Below, in pieces: positions 48,497-60,040 of a DNA stretch of 64,000 bases. A program made the position numbers and the translations under genes. Below the pieces are notes generated by a model. The model had not been told where the DNA came from. It made no database searches and was given only the letters and a program-made list of their open reading frames with translations. How positions within the stretch are numbered: position 1 is the first letter of the stretch; each line of letters begins with the position of its first letter. Source of the DNA: Casuarina equisetifolia (lineage: Eukaryota; Streptophyta; Magnoliopsida; Fagales; Casuarinaceae); NCBI GenBank assembly GCA_028551475.1, contig CM052357.1, forward strand, positions 22,362,451 to 22,426,450, given 5' to 3'.

Positions 48497-49092
48497 ACAA
48501 GTGTCGTCAGGGCATTCACTTTTGGCTCTCACTGCTTTCATAACAGCTTGTGTAAAGTGAGTGGTCTGTAGTAGTTGCTGAAGTACCCGTGGAAATGGAG
48601 CGTGACCAACTTGACTATTCTACGAAGAGGTCTTTATCGTGTAGGCAATTGACTGCCGCCATGCCCAGTCTGTAGTTTTCTGACTTCTGTTCTTCAGCCA
48701 TAATTCTCTTATTTTAGTAGTTTATTTTTGTGGGTTCCCTTTCTAATGTGCTGTCTCCTAGACGATAATGTTGTATTAGTTTAATGTTTTGCATTCTGTC
48801 GTAACTTCAGGAGGGGAGTAAGTCATAGTACTGGGTGTAAAGCTGTTATGGTGTTTCTATATATATGCAGATTATACACAGGAATTGGACTACCTGGTAG
48901 CATTTTTCAGAGTATACTGCTATAATTTCTGAAACTAAAAGTGGTGGTGCCACTGCACTGCAGATGGTATCAGTGTCGGTCATGATGTTCTGGCATGCAC
49001 TTAATTTGATGTCTAAAGTCTAGGACATGTAGTCACGTTGTCAGATTTTACTGTTTGCATATTTTGATGAACAAAGACAGCAAGAGAAAGGA
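48497..49092. other. NRP 3' UTR and spacer
   Basis: The first 350 bases or so are probably the NRP 3' UTR, with AT-rich sequence following. No gene or repeat is seen before the dioxygenase duplication begins at about 49093. Confidence 0.5.
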
Positions 49093-49835
49093 GAGTTGGC
49101 AGAGGAGTTAACATCCTTTTAGATTAACGTTAAAGTAGATTAAATCTAGTGATGGCGATATGAAACTAAAACATGAAATGTCATTAGCTCTATCATCTGA
49201 ATTTTTTTGTTTTTACCTTAAAAAATCAGTGGAAATGAGACTGTAAAACAAAATAAAAATTTAAATGAAGAAATCACAAGTGGGAGCAAGGCTTAAGTTT
49301 GTTTGTTTGTTTGTTTGTTTGTTTTTCCTCTAGTACCTGCAGATTCCAGGATACCAAACATTGCTTTGTCATGTCCAGTATTTCATCTGCTCTTCTGGAT
49401 TACTACCTTCACAAACAGAACAAAGGCAAGAACGAAAGGTATGGAGTTTTGTTGCTTCCAAAGGTTATACAGAAATGTTCCAGTTTACCGGACAAGAAAA
49501 AACAAGAGGCATCAAACTGGATGCAACATCATTCACAATCGGCATTTTAGCAAGAGAAAAACTAAGAAACCATGTTGGCATAAACTATCGTTCGGAAAGA
49601 GATGGTACTACAATCTAATTGAAGATATAGATTAGCTTATACAGTAATTTGGAAAGAGGAGATATTGAAGATTAAACTCTTGCGGTATTCTAAAAAAGAG
49701 TTGTCAGTTCGGGTTTGATAAAGTCATCAACTTCATAGATGACCAAGGTTACAGACGCGGTGATCAAGCAAGATTGAAATGGCTAGTTCAGGCATTCCCA
49801 ATGTGTACCCCAAAAACCCACCTGAATTCAAGATC
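49093..49835 (+). pseudogene. truncated upstream copy of the 2-oxoglutarate dioxygenase gene
   Basis: The promoter and leader of the intact gene downstream are duplicated here (compare 49093-49780 with 50216-51004; shared GCAGAGGAGxTAACATCCTTT, TACTACCTTCACAAACAG, AAGTCATCAACTT). The coding part starts at 49779 with MASSGIP and then jumps directly to NVYPKNPPEFK. Relative to the intact gene, 303 bases (51026-51328, exactly 101 codons) are missing, so the frame is kept. Similarity ends at the exon 1 border, and a stop follows four codons later. Only a 22-residue peptide remains, with no catalytic residues, so this is a dead copy. Confidence 0.82.
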
Positions 49836-50215
49836 TGCATTTCCTAGAACTGACCGGAGCTTCCTTTGAAGCTGATCAAATCTTTATGAAGCCTAACCCG
49901 GCAAACAAGATGAGGCAATCAAGTACCGGCCAACCCACGTTCTCTGACAAATACCGAAGATATTTTTCCTTGTCTCCTGATTCAAACTGTTGTACATTTC
50001 CCTGTAAACTGTACACTGCTCATCTCTGTAAATCATTCAAGTTCTCCGCAATACAAACACGGTCTTCTATTTCTACAACTTCTTTACGACCGACTGGATA
50101 CGCCTACCTGCACCGAATGGCAGCATCCGAAAATGGTGTGCCATCACGTCGTCGTCGACGTCCTCTTCGAGTAACCTTTCAGGCCAGTTGTGGATGCGAC
50201 CGACTGGATACGTGG
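49836..50215. other. unassigned sequence between the dioxygenase copies
   Basis: A plus-strand frame (49886-50224, 112 codons, Ser/Arg-rich) spans most of it but is not recognised. The 16-mer CGACCGACTGGATACG occurs twice (50086-50101 and 50197-50212), a small internal duplication. Confidence 0.4.
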
Positions 50216-51004
50216 CGGGTATAGCAGAGGAGCTAACATCCTTTTACATTAAACGTTACAGAAGATTCATGTCTAGAGATGTTGATGTGAACTTAAAACA
50301 TGAAATGATGATATTCAGAACAACAACACAAATGTAATATCCTCAGCTAACATCTCTTTACTTTCTGATTTTTTTACCCTAAAAACTCACTGGAAATGAG
50401 ACTGAAACAAAGTAAACAATTTAAATGACAAATCACGAGAGGGACCAAAACTGATGTAACTGTTTGTTTCTTTGTTTTTCCCCTAGTAGTTCTGCATATT
50501 CCTGGCTACCAAATATTGATTTGTCATGTTCAGTGTTTCATCTGCTTACTTGGGTTACTACCTTCACAAACAGCAAAAGCAAGATGACAAAGTTATGTTG
50601 CTTCCCAAGGTTATAAAGAATGCTCCATTTTACCAAACAACAAAAAACAAGAGGCATCTAGCTGTATGCAACTACATTCACAATCGGCATCTTAGCAAGA
50701 CAAAAACTTAGGGACACATGTTGGCTTAAACTATTGTTCAGAAAAGACTGATGTCGGTGGTTGCCAAAGAAGACGACTGTCCTGTTGCTAGAAAAATTGG
50801 ACGTGATAATATTTTAAGAAAAAACCCAATAAATTATTTAGCACTACAATATAATTGAAGGAATAAATAATTGTCATAGTAATTTGAAAATATAACATAT
50901 TAAATCTTGAATTCCTAAGATATTCTAAAAAAAGAGACGTTAGTTGGGTTTTATAAAGTCATCAACTTTATAGATGAGGGTACACAAACGGTGATCAAGT
51001 TGAG

Positions 51005-52599
51005 ATGGCTAGCTCAGGCATTCCAACAGTCGATCTCTCCCCTTTCTTTGGAGGTGGTGATCAAGATAAGAAGAAGAAAGTCATGCAGGTTGTTGGTCAA
51101 GCCTGTTCCGAGTATGGCTTCTTTCAAATCGTAAACCACGGGGTTCCCCTTGATCTGATGAGCCGAGCACTGGGCCTCTCAAAGAGATGGTTCGAGTACC
51201 CAGATGAGGAAAAGCTCAAATGTCGTCCTGTGTCTTGCGCACCTCTTCCTGCAGGTTACGGTCGGCAGCCGGATCACTCGCCAGACAAGAATGAGTACTG
51301 GCTGATGTTCCCACCCTCGGCCGGCTACAACGTGTACCCCCAAAACCCACCTGAATTCAAGTATGTTCAGACTGTTATCTGCTATTGATATTAAAAGGAA
51401 TTTTGGATGCCTGATTTACAAGTTATTTCAGTCATTCTTACTCATACTAATACATGAGATATAATGTTTTTGTAATGTTCTCGATAGGGAAGTATTGGAA
51501 GAGATTTTCTCCCTCTTGACCAGAACTGGTAGCCTTGTGGAGAGCATCATAAATGACTGCTTGGGCGTCCCCCCGGAGTTCCTGAAGGAATTCAATCATG
51601 ATCGGAGTTGGGATTTCATGACGGCCAAGCATTACTTCCCGGCGACTAGTGATGAGAATAATGGTATCTCAGAACATGAAGATGGGAATTCGATCACCTT
51701 TGTCTTTCAAGATGATGCTGGAGGCCTAGAAGTTCGTAAAAATGGAGAATGGTTTCCGGTAACTCCTGCTGAGGGCAACATCATCGTCAACGTTGGCGAT
51801 GTCATTCAGGTGCCCCATAATAGTTCAATTATTTCGGGATTGTCAAGTCATTTATTCATAACCTAGATTTTCAAGAACATAGCGGCAGCTGCAAAAAAAA
51901 AAAATTTCTCCTTTTCATGATTCCCTCGGTTTGCAGGTTTGCCAAACGACTTATTCATAGTATGATTGTTTGTTTTCAGATCCAATCGTCCTATTCTCCA
52001 TCCATTTTACATATATCTTGATTAATAATCGGCCAAAGCCTTGAGAACGGTGCCTGGTCACATCCCCATCATTTTCTCCCAGCCGACGCCACGGCCATGG
52101 CAAAAACCCCTTTTCTGCTATTTTTTCTGCAGCATCTCATTTTTCTGATACTTAGAAGTCTATGAAATACTAGCTTTTCTGCACCCTTATGTCACTTCTC
52201 TGAAGAATGAAAGAAAAGGTTATCGTTGCTTTATTGTATTTTACAGACAAACCGAAAGAAAGAAAGAAACTAATCATCCTGTTCTTGGAACTTTCTTCGT
52301 AAAAGGTGTTGAGCAACGATAAATTCAAGAGTGCAACTCACAGGGTGGTGAGACCGAGAGGACGAAGCCGATACTCGTTTGCCTTCTTCTATAACCTTCA
52401 AGGAGACAAGTGGGTTGAACCATTGTCCCAGTTCACCAAAGACATTGGAGAGCCACCCAAGTACCGAGGATTCCATTACAAGGAGTACCAGCAGCTGAGG
52501 GTGAGAAACAAGACCGACCCACCTTCCAGACCTGAAGATGTCATCCACATTACCCACTATGCAATACAGCCTAGTAGCTCTCCGGAACTCCTAGGTTAA
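51005..52599 (+). CDS. 2-oxoglutarate/Fe(II)-dependent dioxygenase, DOXC type
   Basis: Three exons, 51005-51360, 51488-51809 and 52306-52599, join in phase to 323 residues, the normal family length. The N-terminal DIOX_N domain carries IPTVDLSPF and GFFQIVNHGVP. The catalytic jelly roll has the iron ligands His182-x-Asp184 (EHEDGN) and His238 (ATHRVV), and the 2-oxoglutarate-binding Arg248-x-Ser250 (RYS). All required residues are present, so an active soluble oxygenase is expected. The substrate is not readable from sequence. Relatives are annotated as flavonol-synthase/flavanone-3-hydroxylase-like, and this group acts in specialised metabolism or hormone turnover. A dead copy of its 5' end lies 1.1 kb upstream. 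Confidence 0.92.
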
Positions 52600-53916
52600 G
52601 ATCATCTTCTTTTGTCTTCTCTTCTGGAGGCGTTCTTCTTCTGAAAAGTATTTGTTTGGAAACTGATGTTAATAATAAGGGTTTGTGATTATGGAGTGAT
52701 GCTTGCTATATTTTGAACCAAACTAGATTAAATGGTTTAGCCCACCGGTCTTTAAATTTAGTGAGGTTTGCATATGATTGGAGTGGGAGTTTAGAGTTAA
52801 AAGATTTTTTTTTCTTTTTGGTGATTCTCTTTTCAAAATTTCGGAATGGATTTTATAACCTTAATTGCTACAAAGGATTCGAAAAACATCTCACACTGTT
52901 AAATCAAAAAATAAAATTCTTAATATGATATTAAAACTTAACTTTAAGGGGTGACACTTCTTACGTACAAAAAAAATATGTATTAACCAATAATGAAGTC
53001 AATGACTCATATTAGTGATTGGAAAACATATTAAGACTAGTATAAAAAATATATCATACTACTTAAATATTGTTTCGAAAAATAACTTTAAACTTAAGCA
53101 TATAATCTACTTTTATAAAAAAAAAAAAAAGAATTAAACTTTCTTACTATCCATTCAAACCATTGAGAGAAACCCAAGGAGATGTTTTTACTGTAGCATG
53201 TGAAAGATGCTAAATTTATACTATTTTGAGTTTATGTTTGGATACCAATAATATTGAATGCATTTGGTTTATGATCCTAACCTCCACGATGACTAATGCT
53301 TTCTAAAAGCTCATAATCATTATTATGTTAGGATTGATGAAATAATTAAATTAAAATACATGATTGTAATTGTGAAAAACCTAGTGGGCTGGCCATTCTA
53401 GAAATAGAGCCTTCTTATAAATTCTAAATTATGAGAGAATTTTATAAGATATTGTTTGTTTGTGAGAGAAAAAGCAAAAAGAAAATATATAAGAAGACAC
53501 AGTGAGAAACATAAGAAATTATATTGATTTAAAATTTTTTAAATCTATTGTATTTAGGTGCATTTAGTTTAATAATTATGTATTCAGTCCATATGTAAGG
53601 ATGTAATTTGATGAAATTCTACAACAATATCAATATTTTGAATTTAGACTATGAGTAAATTAAACTTAGTTGTTAATTCTAGATCACCTAAGACTTGGGA
53701 AAAAAAAATTCTGTTGAACATAAATTTTGAACTTTAGTTAAACTCTCCTTCCCAAATGATTATATTGCATTAATCTTTAGTAACTAAAAGGACCAACTTC
53801 ATTTTTTTTTAACGATGATTTGATATTGGGAAAAAAATTTATCTTAAACCCTCTACTCTGCCCCCTTTCACTTTCCCAAGAACACTTTTCCCGCTTTCCT
53901 TCCTCCCGATCAACAA
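52600..53916. other. AT-rich spacer
   Basis: Dioxygenase 3' flank, then strongly AT-rich sequence without recognisable features until the NLR relic. Confidence 0.5.
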
Positions 53917-56900
53917 ATGGCAGATTCAATTTGTGAGGAAATACTTATGAGTTCGGGCTCGTCGGCTGCTCCAGAGGCCGGAGAGGTCTCGGGGGTCAAA
54001 GGTGAGCTTGAAACCTCCCGGACACGGTTCAACGCTCTTTCACTCACCACCAAGCAATGGCAGATGGACTTCTCTTCTTCCCTGATGAGGGAAATCTGGA
54101 CTCGCTGGCTTGCAACACGACCAGACTGCCCTGGTGTGTCATAGTGAGCTTCAAAAGCTCAGGGATGCGGTTTCAACAATCAAAGCTGTGTTTCTGCTTG
54201 CGGAGGAGCTAGAGGCTGTGGGTCCTGCGGTTAGAGATTGGTCCCAAAAGCTAAACGATATCATTTATGAGGCGGATGACTTGAGATCTTTCCTCCGAGG
54301 ATAACAAGTCAAAAAAGGTATGCATATTATTTCCCAAATTAAGCCAACTTGCCCGTGGCCTTGTAAAGGGTCATAAGATTAGGATGCTTAGAGAGAGATT
54401 AGATCCCATTACAGCCTACAGGAATTTCGCATTAGCCAAGCACCTTCATAAAAGAGTCGGGGATACGGAGAGGGCTAGTACTCATTCTATTGTACGCGTG
54501 GAAGAAATTTTTGGTCGAGAAGATGATAAAAAGGCAATTATAGAACTTTTGATGAACTCTGACGTTGAAACGAGTATGTCAATTCTTCCAATTGTTGGTA
54601 TTGGTGGCATATGGAAGACCGTCCTAGCTCAACTGGTATTCAATGATGAGATGATACGTTCCCATTTTGAACTAGCACTATGGGTGTGTGTCTCTGTTCA
54701 CTTCGATGTTAAAAGAATTGTTGAAAAAATCTTAGAATCTGCAACAGGGAATAAACAAGAAGATGTTGGAATCGATGTACCAGTAAAGGAACTTGAAGAT
54801 ATATTAGTGGGAGAAGATATATACTTGTATTGGATGATATATGGGGTGAGGATGAACGAAAATGGAGGGACTTGAAAAAGCTGTTGATGACTGGTGCTGG
54901 AGGTAGTAGAATACTTGTAACTACAGGTAGTTTAAAGGTTGCTCAGATTGTTAGTACGCTTCCACCATATTTTTTAGGGGGTTTAGATGAACACGCATCA
55001 TGGTGTTTATTTGAGCGAGCTGCTTTTAGAAATGGGCAAGGGCCAAAAAGCTTCCAAATTTGCGATATTGGAAGGGAGATCCTTGGAAAGTGTGTTGGTG
55101 TCCCTCTTGCTGTTACAATGTTGAAAAGGATGTTATATTCCAAGAATTTTGAAAGGGAGTAGTTGTCTTTTAAAGACACAAAACTTTCGAGATTACCTCA
55201 ATGTGGAGCTGATATTTTACCCACCTTGTACATGAGTTATAAACAACTACCATTGTAATTGAAGCATTATTTGCTTATTGTAGTTTATTCCCAATGGATT
55301 ATGAGATTGATAAATCAACATTGATTAATCAATGGATAGCACAAGGATTTATTAAGTCATGTAAAAAAAAATCAATGTTTGGAAGATGTTGGTCATGAAT
55401 ATTTCATAGAATTACTTTGGAGATCATTCTTTCTAGAAATTGATAAAGATGAGTTTGGTAATGTAAGAAGATGCAAGATACATAGGCTTGTGCGTGATCT
55501 TGCCATATTAGTAGCAAGCTCATTGGTCACCACACTAGATTATAAGGAAAGAAAAATTGATGAAAAAACTCGTCAATTAGAAGTTTATGATAACATAGAT
55601 TTCTCATATTTAGTGTCAACTTCATTATATGGAGCAAGTAGAATATAGATGTTCCTTTGTCCTAATGTCTTCTCCTTAGAGGGTGGGTTTGATTGTGAAG
55701 CAATTTTTTCAAGTTGCAAGCTCTTATGCACATTGGATCTACATGAAAGAAACCTTGATTTTGTCCCCAACTCTATTGATAAGTTGAAACATCTAAGGTA
55801 TCTTGGTCTTTCTAGAAACAACCACATTAAGAAACTCCCTGATTCTATAACTACATTGCAAAATTTATAAACACTAAGGCTATCCTATTGCGATTCACTT
55901 GAAGAATTGCCGAGAGGTATCAAAAACTTTCTCAGGCATCTTGAGATTGATTACTGTTGGGCTTTGACTTATATGCCTTGTGGATTGGGACAATTGACCA
56001 ATCTTCAGACTTTGTCCAGATTTGTTGTTGATTTTGGTTTTGTCTTCAGGCATAATTGTGGGTTAAATGAATTACATGGGCTAAAGAACTTGAGAGGAGA
56101 GCTGTTGATTTGGGGTTTGAGTCATAGGAAACATATTACCTCCAAATTTAAGGCTGCAAACTTAAAGGAGAAACAATATCTTTGTACTTTGGATTTAAAT
56201 TGGTGTACTGGAGAGGATTTTGATGATTTTGATGTTGCTGAGACTGAAATGTCATTGGAAGGCTTCCAACCACACCCAAATTTGAGAATGCTTTACTTGT
56301 CATACTATAAGGGTTCAAGGCTTCCGGTTTGGCTTTTATCACTCACAAATCTTGTTAGATTGGAATTAGACAGTTGCAAGAAATGCCAATATTTGCCGCA
56401 ATTGAGTCAGCCGCCTTCTCTCAAGTGTCTTTGACTTAACGATATAGGTGCTATGCTATACATATCAGATTATGGTGATAGGAATGATTTCACTTCTTCT
56501 TCAATGGTGCCAGCAAGTTTTTTCCCATCGTTGAAGGAACTCTACCTTGTTAATTGCCCTAATCTTAGAGGATGGTGGAGGTGGGATTCTTCTGTGGATG
56601 TGGATAATGGTGTTGATAAATCCCTTGAAATAACAATTGTAGCATCCCTGACTGAGCATCATTCAATCCCTTCATTTCCTTGTCTTTCAGAATTGTTCAT
56701 CAAGGATAGCCCTATGTTAACTTTCATGCCCATTTTTTCACGCCTTGAAAAAGAGTTGTACCTATTTAATGCAAGCTTGAAGCCGTTGCAACAGACGATG
56801 CTTACTGCCTTTCCTCTGTCAAATTTGAAGCATCTACAACTTTTTTCAATTATAGAACTAGAAATTTTGTCGGAGGAGTGGTTACAGAACCTCATTTCCC

Positions 56901-57876
56901 TTAGTTCTTTGACCATAGAGCATTGTCATAACTTGAAGTCTTTCTCGCCTGGGATATGACATCTTACCGCACTTAAAAGACCTAAAACTTTGTCGTTGCC
57001 CCGAGCTTCAGCTTGCCGAAGATGAGGATGGGGTGCAATGGCAAGAGCTTAAGAGCCTCCTCTCATTGGAATTTCAGTATCTCCCGCGTTTGGTGTCTCT
57101 CCCGACAGGCCTTCAACATGTTGGCACTCTACAAAGGCTTAAGATTTTAAATTGTGAAAAACTGACAGCTATACCAGGGTGGATCCAAAAGCTCAAAACA
57201 CTTGAAGTTCTTGAACTTGTTGGATGCTCTGGTTTGACAGCATTGCCCGAAGAAATGCAACAACTATCATCTTTGCACAAGCTAAAGATTGCGGATAATC
57301 CCTGCATTTTGCAAAGATGTAAGAGGGAGACGGGTGGGGACTGGCCCAAGGTTGCTCACATTCCAGAAGAATGTTTGGATCTGTCTCAAGAAGGAGAAAA
57401 TTGAAACACCCATGCGTCTTCCGCTGATTCTGATTCTGGTACGTTACTTGCTATTTTATGTTAATCCTTTGTAGAAATTGATGCACCCACCTTGCCTTGA
57501 TTTTCTGATTTTTCTCTCTCAATATTTCTTGGTTGTTAAATTTACATCTCCTACTGATTCTAGTACATTATTCACTATTTTATCATAAGCCGTTGTTGAA
57601 ATTGTAGCACCCACCTCCCTTGATTTTCTCATTTATCTCTCTTTGGTATTTCTTGGTTGTTAAATATGCATCTTCTACTGATTCTATTACATTACCTTCA
57701 CCTTTATCTTAATCCTTCGTAGAAATTAAAGTACCCACCTTATTCTCCTTAATTTTCTCATTTGTCTCTCTGTGTTTCGTGGTTGTTAAATGTCAGATGC
57801 TGAAGCAGTGGAATCAGTTGAAAAAGAGAGAGGCATTATCCCAAGGTTATTCAAAAATGCAAGGAGTAGAAGTTAA
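53917..57876 (+). pseudogene. CC-NBS-LRR disease-resistance gene, RGA-like, heavily broken
   Basis: Joining frames by eye recovers the order of an RGA2/3-like CNL. An Rx-type coiled coil (AVSTIKAVFLLAEE, IIYEADDL) comes first. Then come NB-ARC blocks: P-loop GIGGIWKT at about 54597-54620, kinase 2 near 54830, RNBS-B SRILVTTGSL, GLPL as CVGVPLAV, and a degenerate MHD as IHR at about 55478. About 15 leucine-rich repeats follow to 57400. Lesions include the P-loop Gly-to-Trp change, a one-base loss at kinase 2 (about 54822), stops at 55160, 55256, 55646, 55868 and 56432, and frameshifts near 55266, 55362-55370 and 56973. The LRR frame ends at 57402-57404 but stays open afterwards to a donor at 57439; a possible last exon at 57797-57876 follows. 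An intact receptor cannot be made. Confidence 0.9.
57411..57790 (+). repeat. ~125-bp tandem repeat, three copies, in the NLR 3' intron
   Basis: Copies start near 57413, 57545 and 57669. Each contains a piece like CTTCxxCTGATTCT, then TATTTTAT or TTTATCTTAAT, then GTAGAAATT, xCACCCACC, TTTTCTxATTTxTCTCTC and TTTCxTGGTTGTTAAAT. The first part copies the end of the preceding exon together with its splice donor region. Confidence 0.85.
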
Positions 57877-59425
57877 ACTCTGTTCCCATGATCTCACTTT
57901 GCAAAAAGAAACCTCCTATTGGGGTTTGGTAGTGTCATCTCACAACAGACTTCGCATATTCACTGTCATCAAGACCTTCACCGGGATCTTGTTTGGATTT
58001 CTCAGAGTTTGGGTTTTGGTTTACCTTTATTGTCTTATGAAATAATTCAAATAGAAGAGATGTGGGAGGGCTAAAGTTGCATAGTAAGATTATGTTTCCT
58101 ATTATTTACCACTAGAAGTCCTTATTTAATTAATTAATTTATTTTTCATCCATATAGTAGATATTAGATCGAGTTAATATTGTTTTGATTGTTCCGCTGC
58201 TATGATTTATGGGGTTGTAGTGCTGCATTACTGCACTTTCTAGTTTGGAGGTCACTATTATCCAGTGTGGTGTTGATCTTCTTTTTGTGTATTCTAACTA
58301 TTATTGGAATTGTTTTTGGGATTACTCTAAGAAAAAGAGTTATTCTTGAAAATGCTTCTAGAACGATTGTAGGGAGTGGAATTTCCTCTGGAATTTGAGT
58401 TGTTAATATGCAAAAGCTTAATCAAGTGTACTGAATAATGATTGCATTGGCCTACATAATTTAATGAAAATAAACATTATTTTGCAGTTGCTTTTACACA
58501 TAGGCTTTATAGACCTTTATACATAGCTCTTAATTCATTTTCATAACCATGTGTTGCATAATCAACATTATCTTAATTGTTAAGTTGATGTTTTTGGCCT
58601 AATTTAGCGTGTACGAGCTTGACTTATGCAAGGATAATAGTCACCAAATGCGCCAAAAACTTGTGATAAGCACCAAAGCCCTGATAAAGACTTCGCTTAG
58701 AACTTGTTTGTGTTCATTTAGTACTATTATTTCTAGAGCTTTTTCTTAAAGTGGTTTTTGTTAGGTTCTTTGAGGTGTTTGAACTTTTTTGCAGTAGACC
58801 CCTGTGGTTGTTATCATAAAACAATACATAAAAGTTCCTAAATGTTTTAGTTGAGATTTTGATTGCTTTAATTTGAGGCCAATAATTGTTTTTTTTTTTT
58901 TTAATGTTTTGGGGACCTCCTACCTTGACTTCTCATAGCATAGAAGGCACGGGAGAAGATCAATTAGGATAATCTAGAGTGCTGCTTGCAGCATTAGCAG
59001 TTTCCTTAGTTTTCCTCTCTATCAACCAACAATGGTCCTTTTCTTTCATTTAAAGCATCAAATTCCAATGTATTTTATAATTTCATTCCAAATTATCTTA
59101 AAAGAGCTTTTTATACATATAGTTTGTGATGATAAACTAAGGAGATGACGAGGAAGCTTTGAGGGAACTGTCATCTTTATTTTGAATTTATTGTAGATAA
59201 TACCATGAACAACTATATTGTATGAAGGGTTCACTACCCTTCTTCCCCTCACTCTTCTTTAATTGATTTGGTAGGGTGGAAAGATAATTACTTTTAATCA
59301 AAGTTTGAGTTGTTGGTATTACGTGGATATATGTCACCTCTAATTCACGATCAAGTACATACGTTTGTACGTGATTTTTTATTTTTATTTTGAGTATATT
59401 GAATTGTCGTACAATTTTAGCTTCG
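57877..59425. other. spacer, no gene recognised
   Basis: AT-rich sequence. A 69-codon frame at 58189-58398 (+) would encode a hydrophobic peptide but has no family match or gene context. Nothing else is supported. Confidence 0.4.
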
Positions 59426-59439
59426 AGGAACTCCTCCAA

Positions 59440-59712
59440 GACAGCAGCCGACATCCTTTCGAGGAACTCCTCGGGCTTGAACTCGACAACCCTTCCCAAA
59501 CCTTTAAGTTACATTGGTGGCCCAGACATCGGGGTTCTTGGGGATGTCTTGGCCCCTGACTTTGATGTTGCTGGGCAGTGTCAATCGGGCTTCGGAGGGT
59601 TGAGAAGTCACATTCCAACATCAAACTGTCAGGTCCAATTACATGGTCTATAGCCCTCTTTTGAACCATCGGGTTCTTCATCCACTCTTGGGTAATCATG
59701 ATTGCAGTGATT
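59440..59712 (-). pseudogene. cytochrome P450 fragment
   Basis: On the minus strand, about 59705-59620 reads EWMKNPMVQKRAIDHVIG and then LECDF, which resembles the P450 region between the I and K helices (usual form LxxNPxVMxKAxxEIDxVVG, then ESD). A later segment near 59545 reads GQDIPKNPDVWATNV, like the P450 (Y/H)xIPKGxxVxxN strand. At about 59490-59460 another frame gives VVEFKPEEFLE, like the FxPERFL motif. The ExxR region and the heme-binding Cys are absent and the frames do not join, so this is a short decayed fragment. Confidence 0.5.
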
Positions 59713-59901
59713 ATGTTAAATATTAAGTTTTTTAATATAGTATCATAACAATGATTTAAGTGATATATCATGTATGAGGCGTGCAGCTCATGTTAGCTGT
59801 AAGAAATAAAATAAAATAATATGACAAAAATCTTATAAATTTTATTTAGAAATTCGTTACATTCAAAGAAAAATCACTTATTAATAAATAAACCTTTAAA
59901 C

Positions 59902-60040
59902 AAGATTAGCAATGATAAACGTGCGGAGAGCCCTGGCTTAATAATATTTTCTAAGCTATGCCTTAACGGGCAGTTTTACTAGTTATGTGTTCGAATCCCC
60001 TCTCTGGTGCATATGTTAAAAAAAAAAAAAAAGATTAGCA
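59902..60040 (+). mobile_element. tRNA-derived SINE-like retroposon with 10-bp target duplication
   Basis: AAGATTAGCA occurs at 59902-59911 and again at 60031-60040, flanking a 119-base insert. The insert has a box-A-like TGGCTTAATAATA, a box B TGTTCGAATCCCC at about 59988, a possible acceptor-like pairing (CGGAGAG at 59924 with CTCTCTG at 60000), and ends in about 13 A residues. This is a classical product of target-primed retroposition: a SINE, or a retroposed tRNA pseudogene. Confidence 0.78.

Noticed and set aside
58189..58398. Small membrane protein
   Set aside because: Hydrophobic frames are common in T-rich DNA, and no homologue or gene signals were seen.
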